This document shows, piece by piece, positions 41,441 through 49,194 of a stretch of 64,000 nucleotides of DNA. This stretch comes from Microbispora sp. H13382 (GTDB lineage: Bacteria; Actinomycetota; Actinomycetes; Streptosporangiales; Streptosporangiaceae), in contig NZ_JABBXA010000007.1 in NCBI RefSeq assembly GCF_014161445.1, forward strand, positions 186,001 through 250,000. Reading direction: 5' to 3'. The notes beneath the pieces were generated by a model. That model saw nothing but the letters and a program-made list of their open reading frames with translations, had not been told where the DNA came from and ran no database searches. The stretch's first letter is position 1. The number at the start of each line of letters is the position of its first letter. The position numbers and the translations under genes were made by a program.

Positions 41441-42778
41441 TCAGGAAAGGTGCGCGGTGTCGTTCAGCGCGCGTACGACCGCGGGCCCGTCGGCGTAGTA
41501 GTCGATCACCGACAGGCAGGCCAGGTCGAGGTGCATCCGGTAGAGGGCCTCGGGCGGCGCGCCCAGCGCGAAGCGGACGAGCATCTTGATCGGGGTCACG
41601 TGGGAGACCACGACGACGCTGCGGCCCTCGTGGGCCTTCACGATGCGGTCCCTGGCCTGCTCGACCCGCCGCGCGGTCGCCGCGAAGCTCTCCCCGCCGG
41701 GCGGGGCGACGTCCGGGTCGGCCAGCCAGTCCGCCAGTTCCCGGGGCCAGCGCTGCTGGATCTCGGCGAACGTGTGCCCCTCCCACGCGCCGAAGTCGGT
41801 CTCCCGGAGATCGTCGTCGACAAGCACCGTGAGGCCGGTCCCGGCGGCCACCGCCTCCGCCGTCTGCCGGGCGCGGGTGAGCGGGGAGGTGACGATCACC
41901 TCGACCTCGTACGGCTGACGCGACAGGCGCAGGGCCGCGGCCTCGGCCTGGGCGAGCCCGGTGGCGGTGAGCGACGGGTCGCCGAGCCCGGAGAAGCGCT
42001 TCTCCACCGACAGCGGCGTCTGCCCGTGCCGGAGCAGGAGCAGGGATGTGGCGACGCGCGTGGCCCGGGGCATCCATCCGTGCCCGCGCCGGTCATGGGA
42101 GGTGGCGGTTCCGGCCGCCGTGTCCTCGGTCCTACCGGCTGTGCCCGCGTCCGTCGCGCGTCCGCCGGCGGTCCCCGCAACGGTCGCGCCGGAAGTCACC
42201 GTACGCCCATCGGCGACGGCCGGGGCAGGGGCGCCGAAAGCCTCGTCGAACAGCGTGGGCGCGTCGGTGTTGGGCGGCTCGGCCCCGGGCTCGACGGCCG
42301 GGACGGCCTCTGGCGCGGAGGTGATCTCGCTCGCCTGCCAGGTCTCCCCCCGGGCCGCGGCGTCCATCGCCTCGTTGGCGAGCCGGTCGGCGTGGCTGTT
42401 GCGCTCGCGCGGAATCCACGTCCAGGTGACGCGGAAGCGCCGGGCCAGGCCCGCCGCCTCCAGGGCGAGCGGCCGCAGGCCCTCGTGCTTGACCTTCCAG
42501 CGGCCGGCCATCTGTTCGATGACCAGCTTGGAATCCATCCGCACCTCGACCCGCCCGCCCTCGGCGCCGAGTGCGAGCAGTGCCCGGAGCCCGGCGATGA
42601 GCCCGCGGTATTCGGCCACGTTGTTGGTCGCGGTGCCGATCGACTCGGCGGCCTCGGCGAGCACCCGCCCGGCGTCGTCCTTGACCACCGCGCCGTACCC
42701 GGCCGGGCCGGGGTTGCCCCGCGACCCGCCGTCGGCCTCGACGACGTAACCCCCCGTCGCGCCCATCGCCGCCGTCAC
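41441..42778 (-). CDS. Bifunctional RNase HI / histidine (acid) phosphatase
   Basis: 445-residue fusion like mycobacterial Rv2228c. The N-terminal RNase HI (about 5-145) has the catalytic acids in EADGGSRGNPG, NVAEYRGLI, MDSKLVIEQ and the NSHADRLAN His/Asp; it removes RNA from RNA-DNA hybrids. After a ~95-residue Ala/Thr/Glu-rich linker comes a phosphoglycerate-mutase-type phosphatase (LLLLRHGQTPLS, then TSPLTRARQTAEA and VVVVSHVTPIKML), probably an alpha-ribazole phosphatase or broad acid phosphatase. The GTG at 42778 overlaps the zinc-ribbon gene stop by four bases; ATG 42766 is the alternative start. Third gene of an operon with the zinc-ribbon and Nif3 genes. Confidence 0.93.
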   Translation of the reverse strand: MTAAMGATGGYVVEADGGSRGNPGPAGYGAVVKDDAGRVLAEAAESIGTATNNVAEYRGLIAGLRALLALGAEGGRVEVRMDSKLVIEQMAGRWKVKHEGLRPLALEAAGLARRFRVTWTWIPRERNSHADRLANEAMDAAARGETWQASEITSAPEAVPAVEPGAEPPNTDAPTLFDEAFGAPAPAVADGRTVTSGATVAGTAGGRATDAGTAGRTEDTAAGTATSHDRRGHGWMPRATRVATSLLLLRHGQTPLSVEKRFSGLGDPSLTATGLAQAEAAALRLSRQPYEVEVIVTSPLTRARQTAEAVAAGTGLTVLVDDDLRETDFGAWEGHTFAEIQQRWPRELADWLADPDVAPPGGESFAATARRVEQARDRIVKAHEGRSVVVVSHVTPIKMLVRFALGAPPEALYRMHLDLACLSVIDYYADGPAVVRALNDTAHLS

Positions 42779-43515
42779 AGCCCCGACTCGGCCGTACGCA
42801 CCAGGATCCGGCGGCACTCCTCGCAGCGGACCACCTCGTCGTGCGCGGCGGCCCGGATGCGGTTGAGGTCGGCGATCGACAGGCTCGTCCGGCAGCCGAG
42901 GCACCGGCCGCCGTGCAGCATGGCGGCGCCGACGCCACTCTGCTCGCGCATCTTCTCGTACAGCGCGAGCACGTCGGCCGGGACGTCGGCGGTGATCGCG
43001 GACCGGCCGCCGGCCAGCTCGCCGTGCTCCTTGTCGATCTCCGCGAACGCCGCGTCGCGGCGGTCCTCGGCGGCGCGCAACGTGCCGGTCACCTCGTCCC
43101 GCTCCGACTTGAGCGTGGCGACCCGGGCGTCGGCCGTCTCCCTGCGTTCCATGATCTCCAGCACGATCTCCTCCAGGTCCGACTGCCTGCGCCGCAGGGA
43201 GACGATCTCGGACTGGAGGCTCGCCAGGTCCTTCGGCGAGGAGACCTGCCCGGAGTCGAGGCGCTTGGTGTCCCGGTCCACCCGCACGCGTACGGCGTCG
43301 ACGTCGGACTCGGCCTTGGCCTGGTCCCGGGCGAGGTCGCCGGCCTCGGTCTCGGCGGCGATGATCTGCGTCGAGACCCGGGCCAGCCTCTTGGACAGCT
43401 CGTCGATCTCGGCGAGCTCCGGCAGGCTGCGGCGGCGGTGCCGCAACCGGTCGAGACTCGTGTCGAGCTCCGCGAGATCGAGCAGACGCTTCTGTGCTTC
43501 CGGTGCGGCCTTCAT
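42775..43515 (-). CDS. Coiled-coil protein with a C4 zinc ribbon (DUF164/CT398-like)
   Basis: 246-residue protein, orthologous in layout to mycobacterial Rv2229c. Residues about 1-180 form a long predicted coiled coil (heptad-like LAELDTSLDRLRHRRRSLPE and IVSLRRRQSDLEEIVLEI). The C-terminus has a zinc ribbon with CLGCRTSLS and VRCEECRRIL. The family is implicated in interactions with secretion or RNA-processing partners in other bacteria; the role in actinomycetes is unclear. The start is ATG 43515, ten bases after the Nif3 stop; the open frame upstream to 43602 is antisense to the Nif3 end. Confidence 0.9.
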   Translation of the reverse strand: MKAAPEAQKRLLDLAELDTSLDRLRHRRRSLPELAEIDELSKRLARVSTQIIAAETEAGDLARDQAKAESDVDAVRVRVDRDTKRLDSGQVSSPKDLASLQSEIVSLRRRQSDLEEIVLEIMERRETADARVATLKSERDEVTGTLRAAEDRRDAAFAEIDKEHGELAGGRSAITADVPADVLALYEKMREQSGVGAAMLHGGRCLGCRTSLSIADLNRIRAAAHDEVVRCEECRRILVRTAESGL

Positions 43516-43525
43516 CCCAAATCCC

Positions 43526-44377
43526 TCAAGATGCTCGGGGGTCCAAGTCGGTGATCGTCGCCGTCCAGGCGTCGGTGACGGCGTCGGAGACGCGCGCCTC
43601 AACAGTAATGCCCCCGGCCGCCAGCACTGACGTCAGACGCCGGGCGGCGTCCGCGAGCCACGGCCATTCTGTGGCCCAATGGGAGGCGTCGACCAGCGCG
43701 GGCCCGTCCGCCTCCAGGTGCTCGCTGGCCGGGTGGTGCCGCAGGTCGGCCGTCAGGAAGACGTCCACGCCCGCGGCCCGTGCCGTCCCCAGCAGCGAGT
43801 CGCCCGCGCCGCCGCAGACGGCGACCGTACGCACCGGCCGGTCGAGATCGCCCGCGACCCGCAGTGGGCCGGCCGTACGGGGAAGCCCGGATGCGGCCAG
43901 CGCGGCGAACTCCCGCAGCGGCATCGGGGCGGGCAGGTCGCCGACGCGGCCGAGCCCGCGGCGCGGGTCGGCGACGGAGGGCTGGAGGGGCCGCAGGTCC
44001 CCGGTCAGGCCGACGGCCCGCGCGAGCGCGTCGGAGACCCCGGGGTCGGCGACGTCGGCGTTGGTGTGCGCGGCGTAGAGCGCGGCGCCGCCGCGGATGA
44101 GCCGGTGCACGACCCGGCCCTTGAAGGTCGTGGCGGCGACGCTCGTGGTGCCGCGCAGGTAGAGCGGATGGTGGGTGACGACGAGGTCGGCCCCCCAGTC
44201 GAGGGCCTCGTCCACGACCCCGGCGACCGGGTCGACCGCGAACAGGATCTTCCGTACGGCCTGCTCCGGGTCGCCGCAGACGAGGCCCACCGCGTCCCAG
44301 GATTCGGCCCACGAGGGGTCGTACAACGCCTCCAGGCGTTCGACCACCTCGGCGAGGGTGCAGGAGATCGATTCCAC
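43526..44377 (-). CDS. Nif3-like dinuclear metal centre protein
   Basis: 283-residue protein of the Nif3/YqfO (GTP cyclohydrolase I type 2-like) family, a widespread hexamer with two metal ions per site and no settled function. The metal ligands are seen in VVTHHPLYLRG (about 64-74), AAHTNADVADPG (about 102-113) and VDASHWATE (about 232-240). The middle CGGAGDSLL is also typical. The GTG start at 44377 is the first gene of a three-gene operon (Nif3, zinc ribbon, RNase HI/phosphatase), the same order as Rv2230c-Rv2228c in mycobacteria. It is divergent from the dipeptidase gene across 85 bases. Confidence 0.92.
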   Translation of the reverse strand: MESISCTLAEVVERLEALYDPSWAESWDAVGLVCGDPEQAVRKILFAVDPVAGVVDEALDWGADLVVTHHPLYLRGTTSVAATTFKGRVVHRLIRGGAALYAAHTNADVADPGVSDALARAVGLTGDLRPLQPSVADPRRGLGRVGDLPAPMPLREFAALAASGLPRTAGPLRVAGDLDRPVRTVAVCGGAGDSLLGTARAAGVDVFLTADLRHHPASEHLEADGPALVDASHWATEWPWLADAARRLTSVLAAGGITVEARVSDAVTDAWTATITDLDPRAS

Positions 44378-44462
44378 CCGCGCACACTACAGCCTGCTGG
44401 CGGAACGTTCCGGGAAGAGTAACGTCCCCTTTGACGCCCCGCCGCCAGGAAGGATCCCCAGC

Positions 44463-45521
44463 GTGCCCGTTGATCAGCAGAGCCTGCACGTCAGGTCCGT
44501 GGTCGCCGACACCCACAACGACCTGCTCATGGCCGTCTCCGCCCGGCCGCCCGCGGCATGGGCCTCGTTCTTCCGCGAGCAGTGGCTGCCCCAGCTCGTC
44601 GAGGGCGGGGTCGACGTGCAGGTGCTGCCCGTGTTCGTGGAGAGCCAGTTCCGCCCGGAGGGCGCGCTGCGCCAGACCCTGCGGATGATCGAGTGCGCCC
44701 ACGTGCTGGCCGAGGGCAACCCCGACGCGGTGGCGCTGTGCCACGACGGGCAGCAGATCGACGAGGCCCTCGCCCTCGGCAGGATCGCCCTGGTGCTGGC
44801 CCTGGAGAGCATGCCGGGGATCGACGAGAGCGTCGAGCTGATCCCGGCCCTGCACCGCCTCGGGGTCCGCGTCGCCTCGATCGCCCACTGGGGCCGTACG
44901 GCTCTCGCCGACGGCAGCGGCCAGGACGGCACCGGTTCAAGGCTCACCAGTCACGGAGTCGAGGCGCTGCGCGAGATGGAGCGGCTCGGCATGCTCTTCG
45001 ACATCTCGCACCTGGGCGCCACGGGCGTCGCGCACGTGCTGGAGATCGCGACCCGGCCCGTCATCGCGACGCACTCCTCCGCGCGCGCCCTGCGCGACCA
45101 CCACAGGAACCTCACCGACGAGCAGCTCAGGGGCGTCGCCGCGGGCGGCGGCGTCGTCTGCGTGAACTTCCTCGCCGCTTTCCTCATCGAGGACGCCCGC
45201 TCGGCCACGGTCGACCATCTCGTGGACCACATCGAGCACATCGCCGGCGTCGCCGGCATCGACCACGTGGGTCTCGGCCCCGACTTCGTACGCGAGGTGT
45301 ACGCGGACCTCACCCCGCCGTGCTGCGAGGGCTTCAGCTACTCCGGGATCGACGCCAACGCCGCCGTCCCCGGCCTGGAGGGCCCGCGCGGACTTCCGCT
45401 GGTGACCGACGCGCTCCTCAAGCGGGGGTTCGCCGACGAGGAGATCCAGAAGATCCTGGGCGCCAACGTGATGCGCCTGTTCCGCGCCGAGCTGGGCCGC
45501 ACGGCGCGGGAACGGCAGTAG
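44463..45521 (+). CDS. Membrane-dipeptidase-type peptidase (M19)
   Basis: 352-residue zinc peptidase of the renal/membrane dipeptidase family. Family motifs: VADTHNDLLMA (metal His and Asp, about 16-26), LALESMPG (bridging Glu, about 118), VASIAHWGRT (about 139-148), the histidines in VIATHSSARALRDHHRN (about 200-216) and VGLGPDFV (Asp about 278). It cleaves dipeptides, often with D-residues. There is no signal peptide, so it is cytosolic despite the family name. The GTG at 44463 follows AGGAAGG. It is the first of three closely spaced genes with the M20 peptidase and a GNAT-like gene. Confidence 0.93.
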   Translation: MPVDQQSLHVRSVVADTHNDLLMAVSARPPAAWASFFREQWLPQLVEGGVDVQVLPVFVESQFRPEGALRQTLRMIECAHVLAEGNPDAVALCHDGQQIDEALALGRIALVLALESMPGIDESVELIPALHRLGVRVASIAHWGRTALADGSGQDGTGSRLTSHGVEALREMERLGMLFDISHLGATGVAHVLEIATRPVIATHSSARALRDHHRNLTDEQLRGVAAGGGVVCVNFLAAFLIEDARSATVDHLVDHIEHIAGVAGIDHVGLGPDFVREVYADLTPPCCEGFSYSGIDANAAVPGLEGPRGLPLVTDALLKRGFADEEIQKILGANVMRLFRAELGRTARERQ

Positions 45522-45523
45522 CG

Positions 45524-46702
45524 GTGGACCCGGAGGCCATGCTGGCCGACCTCGAGGAGCTGGTGCTCTGCGAGTCGTACTCCACGGACCACGAGGCGGT
45601 GGCGCGCAGCGCCCGCGTCGTGGGGGCGCTGGGCCGCAGGCTGCTCGGCGCCGAGCCGGACACCCTGGTGATCGACGGGGCCACCCACCTGCGCTGGTCG
45701 TTCGGCACCCCGCGGGTCCTGCTGCTGGGCCATCACGACACCGTCTGGCCCGTCGGCACCCTGCGCGAGCACCCCTGGGAGGTGCGGGACGGGGTGGCGC
45801 GGGGGCCCGGCGTGTTCGACATGAAGGGCGGTCTCGTGCAGCTCTTCCACGCGGTCGCCTCACTGCCGTCCCCCGAGGGTCTGACCGTGCTCGTCGTCGG
45901 GGACGAGGAGCTCGGCTCGCCGACCTCCCGCCCGCTGATCGAGTCGATCGCGTCGCGGTGCGCCGCCGCGTTCGTGCTGGAGGCGAGCGCGGACGGCGGC
46001 GCGCTGAAAACGGCCCGCAAGGGCATCTCGCGGTACGAGCTGACCGTGCACGGCCGGGCCGCGCACGCCGGCCTCGAACCCGAGCTGGGGGCCAACGCCG
46101 GCGTCGAGCTGGCCCACCAGGTGCTCGCCATCGCGGGCATCGCGGCCCAGGTCGAGTCGTCGTCAAGGGCGGGGGCCACGTCGGTGACGCCCACCATGCT
46201 GACCGCCGGGACGAGCACGAACACGGTCCCGGCGCGGGGCCGGGTGGCCGTCGACGTACGCGTGCCCGACCGGGCGGCGCAGCGGCGGGTGGACGAGCTG
46301 ATACGGGCGCTGACCCCGCGCACTCCGGGTGTCCGGCTGGAACTGCGCGGCGGGCCGAACCGCCCGCCCCTCGATCCCGCCGCCTCCGCCGGGCTCTTCG
46401 ACGTCGCCGTACGGCTCGCGCGCGAGCTGGGCATGGCGCCGCTGCGCGGGGCGGCCGTCGGCGGCGGCTCGGACGGCAACTTCACCGCCGGCGTCGGCTG
46501 CCCGACGCTCGACGGCCTGGGCGCGGTGGGCGGCGGCGCGCACGCCGCCGGGGAGCACGTCGTGGTCGCCGAGATGCCGGGCCGCGCCCGCCTGGTCGCG
46601 GCGCTGGCGGCGTACGTGCTGTCGGGCGGGCCGATCGGCCCCGGCGACGACGCGGACCGCGCGGCGCGGGACACGAGGCGGACCGCCCGGGAGACCGCGT
46701 GA
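45524..46702 (+). CDS. M20-family metallopeptidase (carboxypeptidase G2-like)
   Basis: 392-residue zinc exopeptidase. The metal and catalytic motifs are all present: LLLGHHDTVWPVG (His/Asp), RGPGVFDMKGGLV (bridging Asp), VVGDEELGSP (catalytic Glu), FVLEASADG (metal Glu) and GGGAHAAGEHV (C-terminal His). The middle lid domain has GRAAHAGLEPELG. It likely removes C-terminal Glu or other acidic residues from small peptides or folates; the substrate is inferred from the family. The GTG at 45524 lies two bases after the dipeptidase stop, and it overlaps the next gene by four bases (GTGA), so all three are co-transcribed. The last ~30 residues are Arg/Ala-rich and may be disordered. Confidence 0.92.
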   Translation: MDPEAMLADLEELVLCESYSTDHEAVARSARVVGALGRRLLGAEPDTLVIDGATHLRWSFGTPRVLLLGHHDTVWPVGTLREHPWEVRDGVARGPGVFDMKGGLVQLFHAVASLPSPEGLTVLVVGDEELGSPTSRPLIESIASRCAAAFVLEASADGGALKTARKGISRYELTVHGRAAHAGLEPELGANAGVELAHQVLAIAGIAAQVESSSRAGATSVTPTMLTAGTSTNTVPARGRVAVDVRVPDRAAQRRVDELIRALTPRTPGVRLELRGGPNRPPLDPAASAGLFDVAVRLARELGMAPLRGAAVGGGSDGNFTAGVGCPTLDGLGAVGGGAHAAGEHVVVAEMPGRARLVAALAAYVLSGGPIGPGDDADRAARDTRRTARETA

Positions 46703-47592
46703 ACCCGGAAGAGCGCGTGAACCGCGTGAACCGCGAGGACCGCGCGGGCGCCGTGGACCCGGGGGACGCCGTCGTCGCCCGGGATCAGGCGGCCGCGGCC
46801 GCCGCGGGCCGCGGCCTGCGGATCGCCGAGCTGCGCACGATCGCCGAGTTCGCGCGGGTGGTCCGGCTGTTCGACGGCATCTGGCACCCGGAGCCGTGGA
46901 ACCCGCCGATCACGGCGGAGTTGATGCGGGCGCTGACCCACGCGGGCGGGTACGTCGCCGGGGCGTTCGACGGTGCGGAACTCGTCGGCGCCGGGGTCGC
47001 CTTCCTCGCGGCGCCCGCGGGACGGGCGCTGCACTCGCACGTGACCGGGGCCGTGCGTCCCGGCGCCGGATTCGCGCTCAAGCTGCACCAGCGGGCCTGG
47101 GCCCTGGAGCGCGGCCTGAGCCGGATCACCTGGACCTTCGACCCCCTGGTGCGCCGCAACGCCCACTTCAACCTGGCCAAGCTCGCCGCCCTGCCGGAGG
47201 AGTACCTGCCCGACTTCTACGGGCCGATGGGCGACGCGGTCAACGCCGGCGACGAGTCCGACCGCCTCCTCGCGGTGTGGCGGCTGGACGACCCGCGGGT
47301 GGCGCGGGCGTGCGACGGCCTGCCGTACCGGCCCGCCGGGGCGGACGGCGCGGTGGCCGCGCTCGCCGAGCGGGACGGGCGGCCGGTGGCCCTGGGCACG
47401 GACGCCCCGGCGGTGCTCGTCGCCGTGCCCGCGGACGTGGAGTCCCTGCGCCTCGCCGCTCCGGAGACGGCCAAGGCGTGGCGGCACGCCGTACGCGACG
47501 TGCTGGGCGGGCTGATGGCGGAGGGCCGTCCGGTGACGGGCTTCGCCGGCGGTTGCTACGTCGTCGGACGGCGCTCCCCCGCGGCGGGGTGA
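46699..47592 (+). CDS. GNAT-like (COG3375-type) acetyltransferase domain protein
   Basis: 297-residue protein. The core (about 40-200) resembles the predicted GNAT-superfamily group of COG3375: VVRLFDGIWHPEPWNPPITA, SHVTGAVRPGAGFALKLHQR and ITWTFDPLVRRNAHFNLAKL. The N-terminal ~35 residues are low complexity, with a short duplicated VNR unit. The GTG start overlaps the M20 gene stop (GTGA), making this the third gene of the peptidase operon. It might modify the amino-group product released by the peptidases; this is inference from context. Confidence 0.8.
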   Translation: MNPEERVNRVNREDRAGAVDPGDAVVARDQAAAAAAGRGLRIAELRTIAEFARVVRLFDGIWHPEPWNPPITAELMRALTHAGGYVAGAFDGAELVGAGVAFLAAPAGRALHSHVTGAVRPGAGFALKLHQRAWALERGLSRITWTFDPLVRRNAHFNLAKLAALPEEYLPDFYGPMGDAVNAGDESDRLLAVWRLDDPRVARACDGLPYRPAGADGAVAALAERDGRPVALGTDAPAVLVAVPADVESLRLAAPETAKAWRHAVRDVLGGLMAEGRPVTGFAGGCYVVGRRSPAAG

Positions 47593-47760
47593 GCCGACAC
47601 CGCCGCCGCGTACGGGGCGGAGCGGGGAGGGACCGGACAGCGACGTCCCCGGCGACTGCGGCGATCACCGGCAGAGGTAACGTGCCAGATGAGCCGGGTG
47701 GGGAGGCCCGGCCGCGGGTCACGAGTCCTTATTGATCATCTGATTACCGGGGGGAATCAG

Positions 47761-49110
47761 ATGAGCGGGTGGCGGGGATCCTCGGTGCGGATCCGCTTGA
47801 CGGTGCTGGGGAGCGCGGTGATGGCGCTCCTGTGCGCCGTCGCCGTGCTGTTCGTCCTCCTCGTCCTGCGCGGCACCGCCGAGCAGTACAGGACCGACGA
47901 GATCACGACCGCCGCCGTACGCCTCGCCTACCAGGCCAAGCGCGACCGGCTGCCTCCGGTGCTCCTCGATCAGGACCTGGCCGGGGTGCAGGTGATCGAC
48001 CACGGCGGCCGGATCGTCTCCGTCAGCGACAGCCTCGTGGGGCACCCGCGCATAGCCGCGTTCCGGCCGGAGCTGACGAGCCCGGAGACGAGCAAGACGC
48101 TCTGCGACTCCCCGGCGTTCCCGGGCCGGTGCGTGGACGTCGTCGCCTTCCGCTTCCACAACAGCGGCGGCCTGTGGACGATCTACGCGGCCGACGACCC
48201 CGTGCCGTGGTATGTCAGCGGCCCGCTGCTGGCGGCGCTCCTCGGCGGTTCGCTCCTGCTGGTCGGGGTGACCGCGCTCGGCACCTACCAGACCGTGCGC
48301 AGGGCGCTCGGCCCGGTCGAGGCGATCACGAGCAAGCTGGCCAGGATCACCGCCACCGACCTCAGCCAGCGCGTGCCGGTGCCGAAGCACCACGACGAGA
48401 TACGGCGGCTCGCCGAGACCGCCAACCAGACCCTGGACCGGGCGGAGACGGCCGTCGAGCGGCAGCGGCGCTTCGCCTCCGACGCCTCCCACGACCTGCG
48501 CAGCCCGCTCACCGCGATGCGCACGGAGATCGAGGAGGCGCTGCTGCACAGCGAGGACGCGGACTGGCCCGCCACCGGGCGCGCCCTGCTGGGCAGCTGC
48601 GACCGCCTGCAGGCGCTCGTGACCGACCTGCTCCAGCTCGCCCGGCTCGACTCCGGCGCCTCACCCCGGCGCGAGCCCGCCGACCTCGGCGGCCTCACCG
48701 CCCGTGAGCTCGACCGCAGGCCGCGCAAGGTCGAGATGGTGCGGCACCTGGCGCCCGGCGTCATCGTGGTCGGCAACCGGATGGCCCTGGCGCGCCTGCT
48801 CAACAACCTCCTGGACAACGGCGAGCGGCACGCGGCCTCCACGCTGACGGTGACCGTGCGCCGCGAGGACGGCAAGGGCGTGCTGGAGGTGCTCGACGAC
48901 GGCGCGGGGATTCCGCCGGACAAGCGGGAGCTGGTCTTCCAGCGCTTCACCCGGCTCGACGCCGCCCGGTCGAAGGACGCCGGGGGCACCGGGCTCGGCC
49001 TGTCCATCGCCCGCCAGATCGCCCAGGCGCACGGGGGGACGCTCACGATCGAGGACAGCGACCGGGGCGCCCGTTTCGTGTTGCGGCTCCCGCTCGCGCC
49101 CGCCCGCTGA
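47761..49110 (+). CDS. Membrane histidine kinase, orphan
   Basis: 449-residue kinase. Helix 1 is about 12-36, the extracellular sensor about 37-140 holds two Cys (TLCDSPAFPGRC), and helix 2 is about 148-172. A HAMP domain (ITSKLARITATDLSQRVP) and phosphoacceptor box FASDASHDLRSPLTAMRTEI (His about 243) follow. The ATPase domain has NLLDNGERHA, LDDGAGIPP and GGTGLGLSIA. The ATG at 47761 follows CCGGGGGGAATC. No response regulator is adjacent; the gene is flanked by the peptidase operon and, convergently, the ThDP enzyme. Its box (ASHDLRSP) and F-box (FTRLDAARS) are close to those of the sensorless kinase at 27792, so the two may belong to the same subgroup. Confidence 0.9.
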   Translation: MSGWRGSSVRIRLTVLGSAVMALLCAVAVLFVLLVLRGTAEQYRTDEITTAAVRLAYQAKRDRLPPVLLDQDLAGVQVIDHGGRIVSVSDSLVGHPRIAAFRPELTSPETSKTLCDSPAFPGRCVDVVAFRFHNSGGLWTIYAADDPVPWYVSGPLLAALLGGSLLLVGVTALGTYQTVRRALGPVEAITSKLARITATDLSQRVPVPKHHDEIRRLAETANQTLDRAETAVERQRRFASDASHDLRSPLTAMRTEIEEALLHSEDADWPATGRALLGSCDRLQALVTDLLQLARLDSGASPRREPADLGGLTARELDRRPRKVEMVRHLAPGVIVVGNRMALARLLNNLLDNGERHAASTLTVTVRREDGKGVLEVLDDGAGIPPDKRELVFQRFTRLDAARSKDAGGTGLGLSIARQIAQAHGGTLTIEDSDRGARFVLRLPLAPAR

Positions 49111-49125
49111 CCGCCGTCCTAAGTC

Positions 49126-49191
49126 GTGTCTGGCAAATCAAGCCCTGCTGCGCGTGGCCCAGGCTCGCGACGGGCAGCATTTGTCAGACAC
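49126..49191. mobile_element. MITE-like or IS-end inverted repeat
   Basis: GTGTCTGGCAAAT and ATTTGTCAGACAC are inverted repeats with one mismatch, separated by 40 bases. Inner TGCTGC and GCAGCA also pair. The ends resemble those of actinomycete IS5-type elements as I recall them (TGTCTGACAAAT), but no transposase remains. It lies between two convergent genes, so it may also serve as their terminator. Confidence 0.5.
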
Positions 49192-49194
49192 TCC

